This document shows positions 1-4,861 of a stretch of DNA of 6,536 nucleotides, piece after piece. The DNA lies in NCBI GenBank assembly GCA_018238825.1, contig JABCSP010000125.1, positions 1-6,536 on the forward strand, in the 5' to 3' direction. This stretch comes from Candidatus Thorarchaeota archaeon. GTDB lineage: Archaea; Asgardarchaeota; Thorarchaeia; Thorarchaeales; Thorarchaeaceae. A program made the position numbers and the translations under genes. Below the pieces are notes generated by a model. It had not been told where the DNA came from and searched no databases. It saw only the letters and a list, made by a program, of their open reading frames with translations. The stretch's first letter is position 1. Each line of letters opens with the position of its first letter.

Positions 1-7
1 CTAAGAT

Positions 8-32
8 AACCCGCCCTACGGGGTTCTGTTTT
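8..32 (+). terminator. Possible terminator hairpin of an upstream gene
   Basis: AACCC (8-12) can pair with GGGTT (21-25) around an 8-base loop, and a short T-rich run (TGTTTT, 27-32) follows. This resembles an intrinsic terminator of a gene lying to the left of the window. The stem is only 5 bp and archaeal termination often needs only a T-tract, so the call is weak. The hairpin sits just before the permease ribosome-binding region and could equally be a leader structure or chance. Confidence 0.25.
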
Positions 33-53
33 AAATCAAAGGTCGTAAACCAA

Positions 54-1406
54 ATGGTAGTTAGTCCAGATGATGCACATGGAGGCGAAAAATTCGCACG
101 TCATCTTGGTCTTGTGGGTGCCACGAATATCGGTCTCGGAGCTATGTTGGGCGGAGGAATCTATGTTATTTCTGGAACAGCTGCGGGAATGATTGGACCA
201 GCGCTAGTCCTAGCATATTTGGTTACTGGAATACTTGCAATGTTTACTGCAATCAATTATGCTGAAATTGCCAGCTCTATACCCAAGCAAGGCGGGGGTT
301 ACACCTTTGCTCATGATACTCTTGGGGGACTTCCAGCTTTTTTTACAGGATGGTTTCTCATGCTTGGAAACATCGTCGCTTGTGGTCTCTATGCTTTGGC
401 TGTGGCACATACCCTAGTTATCTTTCTTCCAAATGGAACACAGTTCATTGCAGTAGTGGCTCTAGTCATCATTGCGATAACCTTCATCACCAATCTTGTC
501 AGCGTCAAGAGCGTTTCTGGTGTTCTTGGTGTCCTCAATATCGCTCAGGCAATCATTCTCTTCTCATTCATTGTGGTTGGATTGATGTTTATTGAACCCG
601 CTAATCTCACTCCCCTCTTCGCAGAGAATGCTGGTTTTCCAGCCTTTATGGCAACTATCGCGTTCATCTACATATCCTTCGTTGGTTTTGAGCTAGTCAC
701 TTCAGCATCTGAAGAGATCATGGAGCCAGCAAAGAATGTACCAAAAGCAATTTTTCTTACAGTAGCGATTGGCACCGGAGTATACATGGCAGCATCACTC
801 GTACTGGTGGGTGTTGTACCATATCTTGAAATCGCTCAAACATTTACACCAGTTGCTCATGTGTACGCGGTGATGTTGGGACAATGGGCACAAATCCTCG
901 GACTTGCAGGGATGGCTGCTTCAAATTATGCAGCTCTTAATGCAACCTTCTTAGCTGGAGCCAGAATAGTCTATTCAATGGGAAGAGACCGGTTCCTTCC
1001 CAAATCCTTCGAAAGCGTAAGTGAGCGCTTCAAGACTCCAATTCCCGCGCTCATTCTAGTATTAATTCTGGTGAGCCTTTTTGCTATGACTGCAGATGTT
1101 GTGTTAGTTGCACAGTTGGCTGTTTTTGGATACCTCGTTGCACAGGGAATCGTAAACTTTTCAGTCATAATTTTGCGTAGGAAAGGACTCAGTGTACCTG
1201 GAACCTTCAAAGCACCTTTCTTCCCCCTCTTTCCAATTCTAGGTTTCATTACATGCTTCGCCCTCATACCATCATTAGATTTCATTGTCCTTCAGATAGG
1301 TGTCATTCTAACCATGATAGGCTTGTTATTGTATATCATCTACGGAAGAAGATGCAACCGACGACATGAAGACATCATCCTAAATGATATCAACTGTCAA
1401 CAGTGA
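54..1406 (+). CDS. APC-family amino acid permease
   Basis: Membrane transporter of the amino acid-polyamine-organocation (APC) superfamily, expected to move an amino acid or amine across the cytoplasmic membrane by proton or solute coupling. The 450-residue length and about 12 hydrophobic segments are typical. TM1 carries the family's glycine-rich signature (residues 27-41, GLGAMLGGGIYVISG). The TM6 region has the usual FVGFEL followed by SEEIMEPAKNVPKAI (about 209-233), and TM8 with its following loop has the conserved ARIVYSMGRDRFLP pattern (303-316). The C-terminus is short and polar, with no fused regulatory domain. The ATG start has a modest AAAGGT (38-43) ten bases upstream. The last 17 bp overlap the convergent RAM-domain gene, whose family often senses amino acids, which makes an amino-acid substrate plausible. 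Exact substrate cannot be read from the sequence. Confidence 0.93.
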   Translation: MVVSPDDAHGGEKFARHLGLVGATNIGLGAMLGGGIYVISGTAAGMIGPALVLAYLVTGILAMFTAINYAEIASSIPKQGGGYTFAHDTLGGLPAFFTGWFLMLGNIVACGLYALAVAHTLVIFLPNGTQFIAVVALVIIAITFITNLVSVKSVSGVLGVLNIAQAIILFSFIVVGLMFIEPANLTPLFAENAGFPAFMATIAFIYISFVGFELVTSASEEIMEPAKNVPKAIFLTVAIGTGVYMAASLVLVGVVPYLEIAQTFTPVAHVYAVMLGQWAQILGLAGMAASNYAALNATFLAGARIVYSMGRDRFLPKSFESVSERFKTPIPALILVLILVSLFAMTADVVLVAQLAVFGYLVAQGIVNFSVIILRRKGLSVPGTFKAPFFPLFPILGFITCFALIPSLDFIVLQIGVILTMIGLLLYIIYGRRCNRRHEDIILNDINCQQ

Positions 1407-1626
1407 TGAACGATGAAAAATCCTCAGTATTTGGTAGTGAAGCAACCTTTTCAATTAGGACTCGATATCCATCCAGAGTTTCCACTTCTACAAGTGCAAC
1501 AATATCATGGGGTCCGCTATCAACAATACATACAAGGCGGACTTCATCAAAGGATTTTAGCTTGGTATAGATTTCATTGATTCGTCCTGGTTCTGAAATT
1601 ATTGTTAAGAACACTTTGACGACCAT
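1390..1626 (-). CDS. Stand-alone Lrp/AsnC ligand-binding (RAM) domain protein
   Basis: A 78-residue protein matching only the C-terminal RAM/AsnC effector domain of Lrp-type regulators, with no helix-turn-helix. The pattern fits the beta-alpha-beta-beta-alpha-beta fold: an N-terminal strand (VVKVFLTIIS), a helix beginning PGRINEIYTKL, a strand DEVRLVCIV, the glycine turn SGPHDIVALVEV (37-48) where RAM domains bind amino acids between subunits, a helix (GYRVLIEKVASLPNTED) and a final strand FITVD. Such single-domain proteins are known from archaea and bacteria and usually form dimers or decamers that sense amino acids or modulate full-length Lrp proteins. The start is supported by GGAG (complement of 1633-1636) six bases upstream. 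The gene is convergent with the permease and overlaps its 3' end by 17 bp, suggesting a link to amino-acid uptake, though no direct control is shown. Confidence 0.88.
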   Translation of the reverse strand: MVVKVFLTIISEPGRINEIYTKLKSFDEVRLVCIVDSGPHDIVALVEVETLDGYRVLIEKVASLPNTEDFSSFITVDS

Positions 1627-1705
1627 TAGTATCTCCTACCAGTTTCAAGAGTATAGAGTCAGAGAAAAGTGTTGTCACCAGCTGCATCGATGAAACCAAC
1701 ACTTG

Positions 1706-1718
1706 AAGAAATATTCTT
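1706..1718. promoter_or_regulatory. AT-centred dyad, possible Lrp-type operator
   Basis: AAGAA-ATA-TTCTT is a perfect 5-bp inverted repeat around an A/T centre, about 80 bp upstream of the RAM-domain start. Lrp/AsnC regulators commonly bind short dyads with A/T-rich centres, so a site here would fit the neighbouring gene. Dyads this short arise often by chance in AT-rich spacers, so support is weak. Confidence 0.2.
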
Positions 1719-1804
1719 TTCTGTATGGGCTTAAAAGCTCCCAGCAAGACCATATGCCGAACCTGAATGTTAACCAATAAGGCCTACAGGTATGAACTGG
1801 AACC

Positions 1805-1829
1805 GAACATCATCCCGGATTCGATGTCC
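1805..1829 (-). other. Second hairpin of the structured intergenic region
   Basis: Read on the - strand, GGACATC (complement of 1823-1829) pairs with GATGTTC (complement of 1805-1811) as seven consecutive pairs, one of them G-U. An inner AUC/GAU helix closes a CGG triloop, with a two-base GA bulge. On the + strand the G-U becomes an A-C mismatch, so the - strand is the better RNA. It lies 27 bases beyond the larger hairpin in the - direction. Confidence 0.35.
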
Positions 1830-1856
1830 AGGAATGTCTAGGTTTAGGGGAATGGA

Positions 1857-1933
1857 GAGGACAACACCTGAACAATAAGAGGTCTAGCTGTGTGGGGACA
1901 GATAGACCAGGGAGAATATCAGGTGTCATCCTC
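1857..1933 (-). ncRNA. Candidate structured RNA (long compound hairpin)
   Basis: On the - strand the outer arms (complements of 1919-1933 and 1857-1871) form 15 uninterrupted pairs including two adjacent U-G/G-U wobbles. A purine/pyrimidine-asymmetric internal loop of 10 and 9 bases follows. An inner stem then pairs GGTCTA with TAGACC (1881-1886 and 1903-1908), has one mismatch, and pairs CTGT with ACAG (1888-1891 and 1898-1901), closed by a six-base loop. The + strand version has CA/CA mismatches instead of wobbles, which favours transcription from the - strand. It begins 15 bases after the stop of the 190-residue gene. No T-tract follows, so it is not a normal terminator. It may be a 3' UTR element, a processed small RNA or a leader of the RAM gene. 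No known RNA family was recognised. Confidence 0.45.
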
Positions 1934-1948
1934 ATTGATATTCTGATT

Positions 1949-2521
1949 CTACTCAAGACAAGATAATTGCTTGATGGCAGATTCAGGAATTATGTGAATG
2001 TTTTCGTAGTATTCATGATCATCATCCACAACAGTCTTTGAAAGGGCAACTTTCAACAAACCATCAGTCTTACCTAAAAGATAACCAGCAATAAACTGTA
2101 GAGGGACTTGTTTCTTGTCAGCTTCCTCTTTTGACATTGCGCAACACTCGACCCCAGGGCTCTCGAAGATTACCTCGATTGTCTTGTGATCGTCACAAGC
2201 TGCATGTCTGTGTAGTTCCTTGGTTTGCTCACTAATTCGGTCCTTACCACTAACACTTTCGAGCCGTCCTTGGTCATAATGGAACGGATTACCTGTTAAC
2301 CTGTGAATCGAAGGTGTGAGGTAAAGGGTCTTCTCAGACAAAGAAGCCACCTCTTCATTACCACCGTCAACAAAACGCTTGTCCTCGCTCTCTCCAACAA
2401 GATAACGAATCTTGTAGTGCTTGGCATCAACGTGTTTCTTTTCGTCATCTTTGTTAACAATGACCTGTGTATCATTCCACATCTCGACTGGTGTGAAAGG
2501 ATTCTTAATTGCTTCACTCAT
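1949..2521 (-). CDS. Hypothetical protein, 190 residues, unrecognised
   Basis: I do not recognise a named family. The protein is soluble, charged and rich in Asp, Glu, Lys and His, with no signal peptide or membrane segment. Residues 1-115 look loosely structured apart from short strands (HYKIRYLVGE at 35-44, KTLYLTPS at 64-71). The C-terminal part (about 113-190) is more compact: TIEVIFESPGVECCAMS, then the run PLQFIAGYLLGKTDGLLKVALSKT (140-163) and a final NIHIIPESAIKQL. That tail resembles small beta-rich modules of the type 'G-hydrophobic-hydrophobic-x-x-T/D-D-x-hydrophobic ... IPKSAI' seen at the ends of many small prokaryotic proteins, an impression rather than a match. Cysteines are at 109, 126, 127 and 188, with an adjacent pair. 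The ATG start has AGGA (complement of 2533-2536) upstream and a TATA-like box further out. It is divergent from the methyltransferase gene. Confidence 0.72.
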   Translation of the reverse strand: MSEAIKNPFTPVEMWNDTQVIVNKDDEKKHVDAKHYKIRYLVGESEDKRFVDGGNEEVASLSEKTLYLTPSIHRLTGNPFHYDQGRLESVSGKDRISEQTKELHRHAACDDHKTIEVIFESPGVECCAMSKEEADKKQVPLQFIAGYLLGKTDGLLKVALSKTVVDDDHEYYENIHIIPESAIKQLSCLE

Positions 2522-2547
2522 AATATACTCATCCTAATAATTAATTA

Positions 2548-2572
2548 ACAATAGTTATGTACACAATAGTTA
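2548..2572. promoter_or_regulatory. Two 10-bp direct repeats, probable operator
   Basis: ACAATAGTTA occurs at 2548-2557 and again, identically, at 2563-2572, a period of 15 bp. Both copies lie between the TATA-like box at 2575-2580 and the start codon of the 190-residue gene, around its expected transcription start. Direct repeats in that position are typical of repressor sites that block polymerase loading in archaea. The binding protein cannot be named. Confidence 0.45.
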
Positions 2573-2573
2573 A

Positions 2574-2581
2574 CTTATAAG
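2574..2581. promoter_or_regulatory. Palindromic TATA-like box between divergent genes
   Basis: CTTATAAG is a perfect palindrome in the 111-bp spacer. For the - strand gene it lies about 55 bp before the ATG, and for the + strand gene about 52 bp before the GTG. In both directions this leaves a 5' leader of roughly 25-30 bases if transcription starts about 26 bp from the box. One box could serve either gene or both. TBP binding in both orientations is an inference. Confidence 0.4.
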
Positions 2582-2621
2582 AGTTCTGTCGTGTGTCTGA
2601 TCGGTAGGACATTTCTCAGTC

Positions 2622-2627
2622 AGGTGA
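2622..2627 (+). promoter_or_regulatory. Ribosome-binding site fixing the GTG start
   Basis: AGGTGA is an excellent match to the archaeal anti-Shine-Dalgarno sequence and lies five bases before GTG at 2633. It decides the non-ATG start of the methyltransferase gene. Confidence 0.7.
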
Positions 2628-2632
2628 ATTAA

Positions 2633-3211
2633 GTGATAGAATATGTTTGGATAATTCTGGCTTCGACGCTTTTTGGAATACAACATAGTGGTATATCATC
2701 ACTAAGAGTCAAGGGATGGATAATTGATAGGTGGGGTAAGAGAGGATATGCAGGAATTTTCAATTTCACGAGTGTGTTAACTCTGCTGATAGCATTTCAT
2801 TTAATGCAATTCGAGAACTGGTTGTATTTCATCACAGACTCTACTTCAATTCAACCGCTCTTACTCGTCTTAGGGGTTCTGTTTGGTAGTGCTGGTATGT
2901 ATGTAGCATATCGAGCGTCAAAGGTTATTTCGGTAAGCACAGTAGCCGACATGAGAACAGATCGGAAACCTGAACTCATAACTGCAGGCATCTATTCTCG
3001 AGTACGCCACCCACTCTACCTAGCCACAATTCTGATCTTTGGAGCTATGGCCTTAATCTATCCATTTCCAGTTGTAATTGTGTTTTCACTCTCTATGATA
3101 GCGTATACAATAATTGGAGCGTATTTCGAAGAACGAAAACTTGTCCTGCAATATGGCGATGAATACAACAGATACAAGAATCAGGCGGGGTTCATACTAC
3201 CTTGGTTCTAG
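2633..3211 (+). CDS. Membrane methyltransferase, isoprenylcysteine/phospholipid methyltransferase-NnrU type
   Basis: A 192-residue integral membrane protein with about five hydrophobic segments (roughly 3-22, 38-58, 73-94, 127-143, 146-165). The C-terminal half carries the hallmark of the isoprenylcysteine carboxyl methyltransferase/phosphatidylethanolamine methyltransferase fold: GIYSRVRHPLYLATILIFG (119-137, RHPLY at 125-129), then EERKL (166-170) and YGDEYNRYKNQAGFILPWF at the end. These residues bind S-adenosylmethionine and the substrate in characterised members. The N-terminal FGIQHSGISSLRVKGW (14-29), with its His-Ser pair, resembles NnrU and methanethiol methyltransferase (MddA)-like members rather than eukaryotic ICMT. 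The substrate could be a lipid, a thiol or an isoprenoid-linked thiol and cannot be told. The GTG start is supported by AGGTGA at 2622-2627. The gene is divergent from the 190-residue gene and stops six bases before the convergent gene on its right. Confidence 0.85.
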   Translation: MIEYVWIILASTLFGIQHSGISSLRVKGWIIDRWGKRGYAGIFNFTSVLTLLIAFHLMQFENWLYFITDSTSIQPLLLVLGVLFGSAGMYVAYRASKVISVSTVADMRTDRKPELITAGIYSRVRHPLYLATILIFGAMALIYPFPVVIVFSLSMIAYTIIGAYFEERKLVLQYGDEYNRYKNQAGFILPWF

Positions 3212-3217
3212 AACATA

Positions 3218-3664
3218 CTACTCCAGCATCTTCTGAATTTTTGATAGGTGCCTAGACCTCTTCACTGCATTAGTTGAAATCTCGTGCACTTTTCCTTTCT
3301 CCACAACAAAGTGCTTGGTCTCAATCTCAGGAGCAAAGTGTCTTTTCACATCATCAATGACATAATGGAGCTGTACGCAATGTGGACTTCCATCAACCGT
3401 TAAAGCAGTAATCTCAGATATACCAGAATACTTGACGATTGAACCAATCTTGAATCCTGCTTGGTTAACATGGGTTTCTTCAAGACACACATGAAGAACT
3501 GCTTGACCACCATCTCTCTCGGAGAATTCCTTCACTATCTCTGGAAACCGGTCCATACAGCTTCCAACTAGAAGCAACTTGCCTTTATTCCGAAGCCTCT
3601 TATCTCCGACATTTATTCGCATTAGATGTTGCCACTCACCAGACTTGTCACTCATTTCTACCAT
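3218..3664 (-). CDS. Hypothetical small protein downstream of the deacylase homologue
   Basis: A 148-residue soluble protein that I cannot assign to a named family. It starts with a basic stretch (DKRLRNKGKLLLVGSCMDRFPEIV) and contains the compact block SGISEITALTVDGSPHCVQLHYVIDDVKRHF (80-110), whose DGSPHC-x-QLH core (91-100) looks like a functional motif. It ends in a basic helix (AVKRSRHLSKIQKMLE). Cysteines are at 36, 60 and 96, and His95 and His100 flank the last one, so a metal or thiol role is conceivable but unproven. The ATG at 3664 overlaps the upstream stop by 7 bp, indicating translational coupling. A second ATG at 3655 is better spaced from the AGGA of the upstream gene's last codons and would give 145 residues. 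Linkage implies a shared function with the deacylase homologue. Confidence 0.75.
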   Translation of the reverse strand: MVEMSDKSGEWQHLMRINVGDKRLRNKGKLLLVGSCMDRFPEIVKEFSERDGGQAVLHVCLEETHVNQAGFKIGSIVKYSGISEITALTVDGSPHCVQLHYVIDDVKRHFAPEIETKHFVVEKGKVHEISTNAVKRSRHLSKIQKMLE

Positions 3665-4599
3665 TTCCTACGCACGGGAGTTGGTTCTTCAACATCTGGT
3701 TGAGTTGATGCTCGATAATCCCCCAAAGGAGGTGCAATCCTAGCAACGATATCTCCCTCAAAAACATAATTCATGCGACTCAACGATATTAATACACCAT
3801 CAAAAGGAGATACGACATCAATCGTATCTTGTACTGTACCTATCACATTGCCACTTTGTACTGTTTCACCCAGATTCACCCTAGGTACGAAGAAACCTTC
3901 TGTTTCAACATTGATGTGCTGCATCCTCCCAGTCATTGTAACAGAGGTTTCTATCTTATCTCCAGATATCATTTCCTTCAGCTTCATGAAGTTGAGAATA
4001 GCCTCGCGAACTTCAACTGCAGCTTGGGAGTCTACTTGATCAACATCCCCTCTCATCTCAATTGATATTATGGGGATACCATCATGCGCTGCTTCAGTTG
4101 TCAAAGTTCCTCGTTGTCCAGAGCACTGCACAGTGATTGGTAATGCAATCTGTGATGCAACATTCCTCACATGGATATATTCCCGATGCATAGCAACAAC
4201 ATGGCTGACACAGTTCTGTCGACCAGTCTTGAGATGGATAATGTAGTCAGCTTGTGAAGCACGCCTCCAAATCTCCCATGCGGTACGTTCTGTAATTGTT
4301 CCATGTTCGTCACCAGGAAATACCGAATCAAGATCCTTCGAATCAAGTGGAGAAACCTTTACTCCAAGTCTGAAAGCCAGAGGATTAGCTACTGGAAGGA
4401 TTGTTACAGAACCAATAATGCGTTCGATATTCTCAAGATACTTCATTATGAGATAGCTTGCGTAAACGTCTGTGGCCGAACCACCATCCATAGCGGATAT
4501 TATCAGTAAATTGGGACGCTCCTCACCAAACGAGTAGAAACCAAGAGTCGTACCAGTCTTCGGATCGATATCTACTGCATCAACAACAGCTTTCACCAT
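3658..4599 (-). CDS. Succinylglutamate desuccinylase/aspartoacylase-family protein with altered active site
   Basis: The fold follows the AstE/AspA zinc deacylase family (M14-like): a central region with RPNLLIISA, VTILPVANPLAFR, FPGDEHGTITERTAWEIW and ADYIIHLKTG, then ISIEMRGD and a C-terminal beta domain (FFVPRVNLGETVQSGNVIGTV, VVSPFDGVLISL, VFEGDIVARIAPP). Key residues differ from the family (numbering from a TTG start at 4617, six codons upstream). The HGxE metal motif is DGGS at 44-47, the DLNR substrate motif is DLDS at 95-98, and the DLH third metal ligand is HLK at 128-130. Glu187, at the position of the catalytic Glu, remains. A normal zinc hydrolase is therefore unlikely. I chose ATG at 4599 (313 residues) because GAAGGG (4607-4612 complement) precedes it at good spacing, whereas the TTG at 4617 lacks a ribosome-binding site. 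It is the first gene of a two-gene operon with the 148-residue protein. Confidence 0.85.
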   Translation of the reverse strand: MVKAVVDAVDIDPKTGTTLGFYSFGEERPNLLIISAMDGGSATDVYASYLIMKYLENIERIIGSVTILPVANPLAFRLGVKVSPLDSKDLDSVFPGDEHGTITERTAWEIWRRASQADYIIHLKTGRQNCVSHVVAMHREYIHVRNVASQIALPITVQCSGQRGTLTTEAAHDGIPIISIEMRGDVDQVDSQAAVEVREAILNFMKLKEMISGDKIETSVTMTGRMQHINVETEGFFVPRVNLGETVQSGNVIGTVQDTIDVVSPFDGVLISLSRMNYVFEGDIVARIAPPLGDYRASTQPDVEEPTPVRRKW

Positions 4600-4632
4600 G
4601 ACAAGCCCTTCTATCAACTAATGTGCATATTA

Positions 4633-4686
4633 CTTTCAAGAAAGATATGAAGCGGTGTATGACCTATAATCACCGAACCGCTTCAT
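4633..4686. promoter_or_regulatory. Perfect 10-bp dyad and candidate promoter of the deacylase operon
   Basis: ATGAAGCGGT (4647-4656) and ACCGCTTCAT (4677-4686) form a perfect inverted repeat around a 20-base centre. The dyad lies 48-87 bp before the ATG at 4599. On the - strand, TATA-like stretches occur in its centre (ATTATAGG, complement of 4663-4670) and across its inner edge (CATATCTT, complement of 4642-4649), so it overlaps the likely promoter. A second small palindrome, CTTTC-AA-GAAAG (4633-4644), adjoins it. An operator is more likely than an RNA hairpin because neither gene's expected transcript would include it. Confidence 0.4.
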
Positions 4687-4719
4687 GTTAACTAAACCTG
4701 ACCATATTCCTAATAAGCA

Positions 4720-4735
4720 CTCGTCATCCTACGAG
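4720..4735. repeat. Small inverted repeat upstream of leuS
   Basis: CTCGT and ACGAG form a 5-bp inverted repeat with a 6-base loop. An alternative pairing of CACTC (4718-4722) with GAGTG (4741-4745) shares its left arm. It lies about 65 bp upstream of the leuS TATA box. It may be a regulatory dyad or chance. Confidence 0.2.
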
Positions 4736-4800
4736 CAAAAGAGTGTGAGCCAGGATGGATTGCGTTCTTAACTATTAACACATGCTCCTTTTGCGAGTCC

Positions 4801-4808
4801 TTTATAGA
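4801..4808 (+). promoter_or_regulatory. TATA box of leuS
   Basis: TTTATAGA closely fits the archaeal TATA consensus and stands 54 bp before the start codon. Transcription would begin near 4828, leaving a leader of about 34 bases that contains the GAGAGGT ribosome-binding site. Confidence 0.55.
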
Positions 4809-4845
4809 GGAAACCATCTTGGATTCGAATAATCCTTCAGTGTCA

Positions 4846-4852
4846 AGAGAGG
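4846..4852 (+). promoter_or_regulatory. Ribosome-binding site of leuS
   Basis: GAGAGGT ends nine bases before the ATG at 4862 and matches the archaeal anti-Shine-Dalgarno sequence well. It supports this ATG as the start. Confidence 0.6.
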
Positions 4853-4861
4853 TTACTATAC

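Larger units (their letters stand above)
1627..1948. other. 322-bp intergenic stretch, structured, no convincing gene
   Basis: No reading frame here has both a plausible start signal and protein-like composition. On the - strand the stretch is downstream of the 190-residue gene and upstream of the RAM gene. The part at 1805-1933 is rich in inverted repeats (listed separately). The part nearer the RAM gene (1627-1800) contains the gene's ribosome-binding site, a small AT-rich dyad at 1706-1718 and a TATA-like TTTTAA (complement of 1731-1736). No strong promoter could be fixed. Confidence 0.6.

Noticed and set aside
971..1285. 104-residue - strand reading frame inside the permease
   Set aside because: It is antisense to conserved permease segments, strongly basic and without start signals, so a shadow frame.
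1574..1777. 67-residue - strand reading frame overlapping the RAM gene start
   Set aside because: Overlaps a well-supported gene, lacks a ribosome-binding site and has no protein-family character.
1817..1832. T-arm-like sequence (GGA-TTCGATG-TCC) suggesting a tRNA
   Set aside because: The stem has a mismatch, the last loop base is not a pyrimidine, and no matching acceptor strand or anticodon arm exists at the required distance on either strand.
1857..1933. H/ACA guide RNA interpretation of the compound hairpin
   Set aside because: The two stems and pocket-like internal loop look similar, but no ACA/ANA box lies at the right distance 3' of the hairpin on either strand and no clear kink-turn is present in the upper stem.
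3205..3214. 10-bp palindrome GTTCTAGAAC over the methyltransferase stop codon
   Set aside because: It includes coding bases and the stop, has no loop or T-tract placed for termination, and is short enough to be chance.
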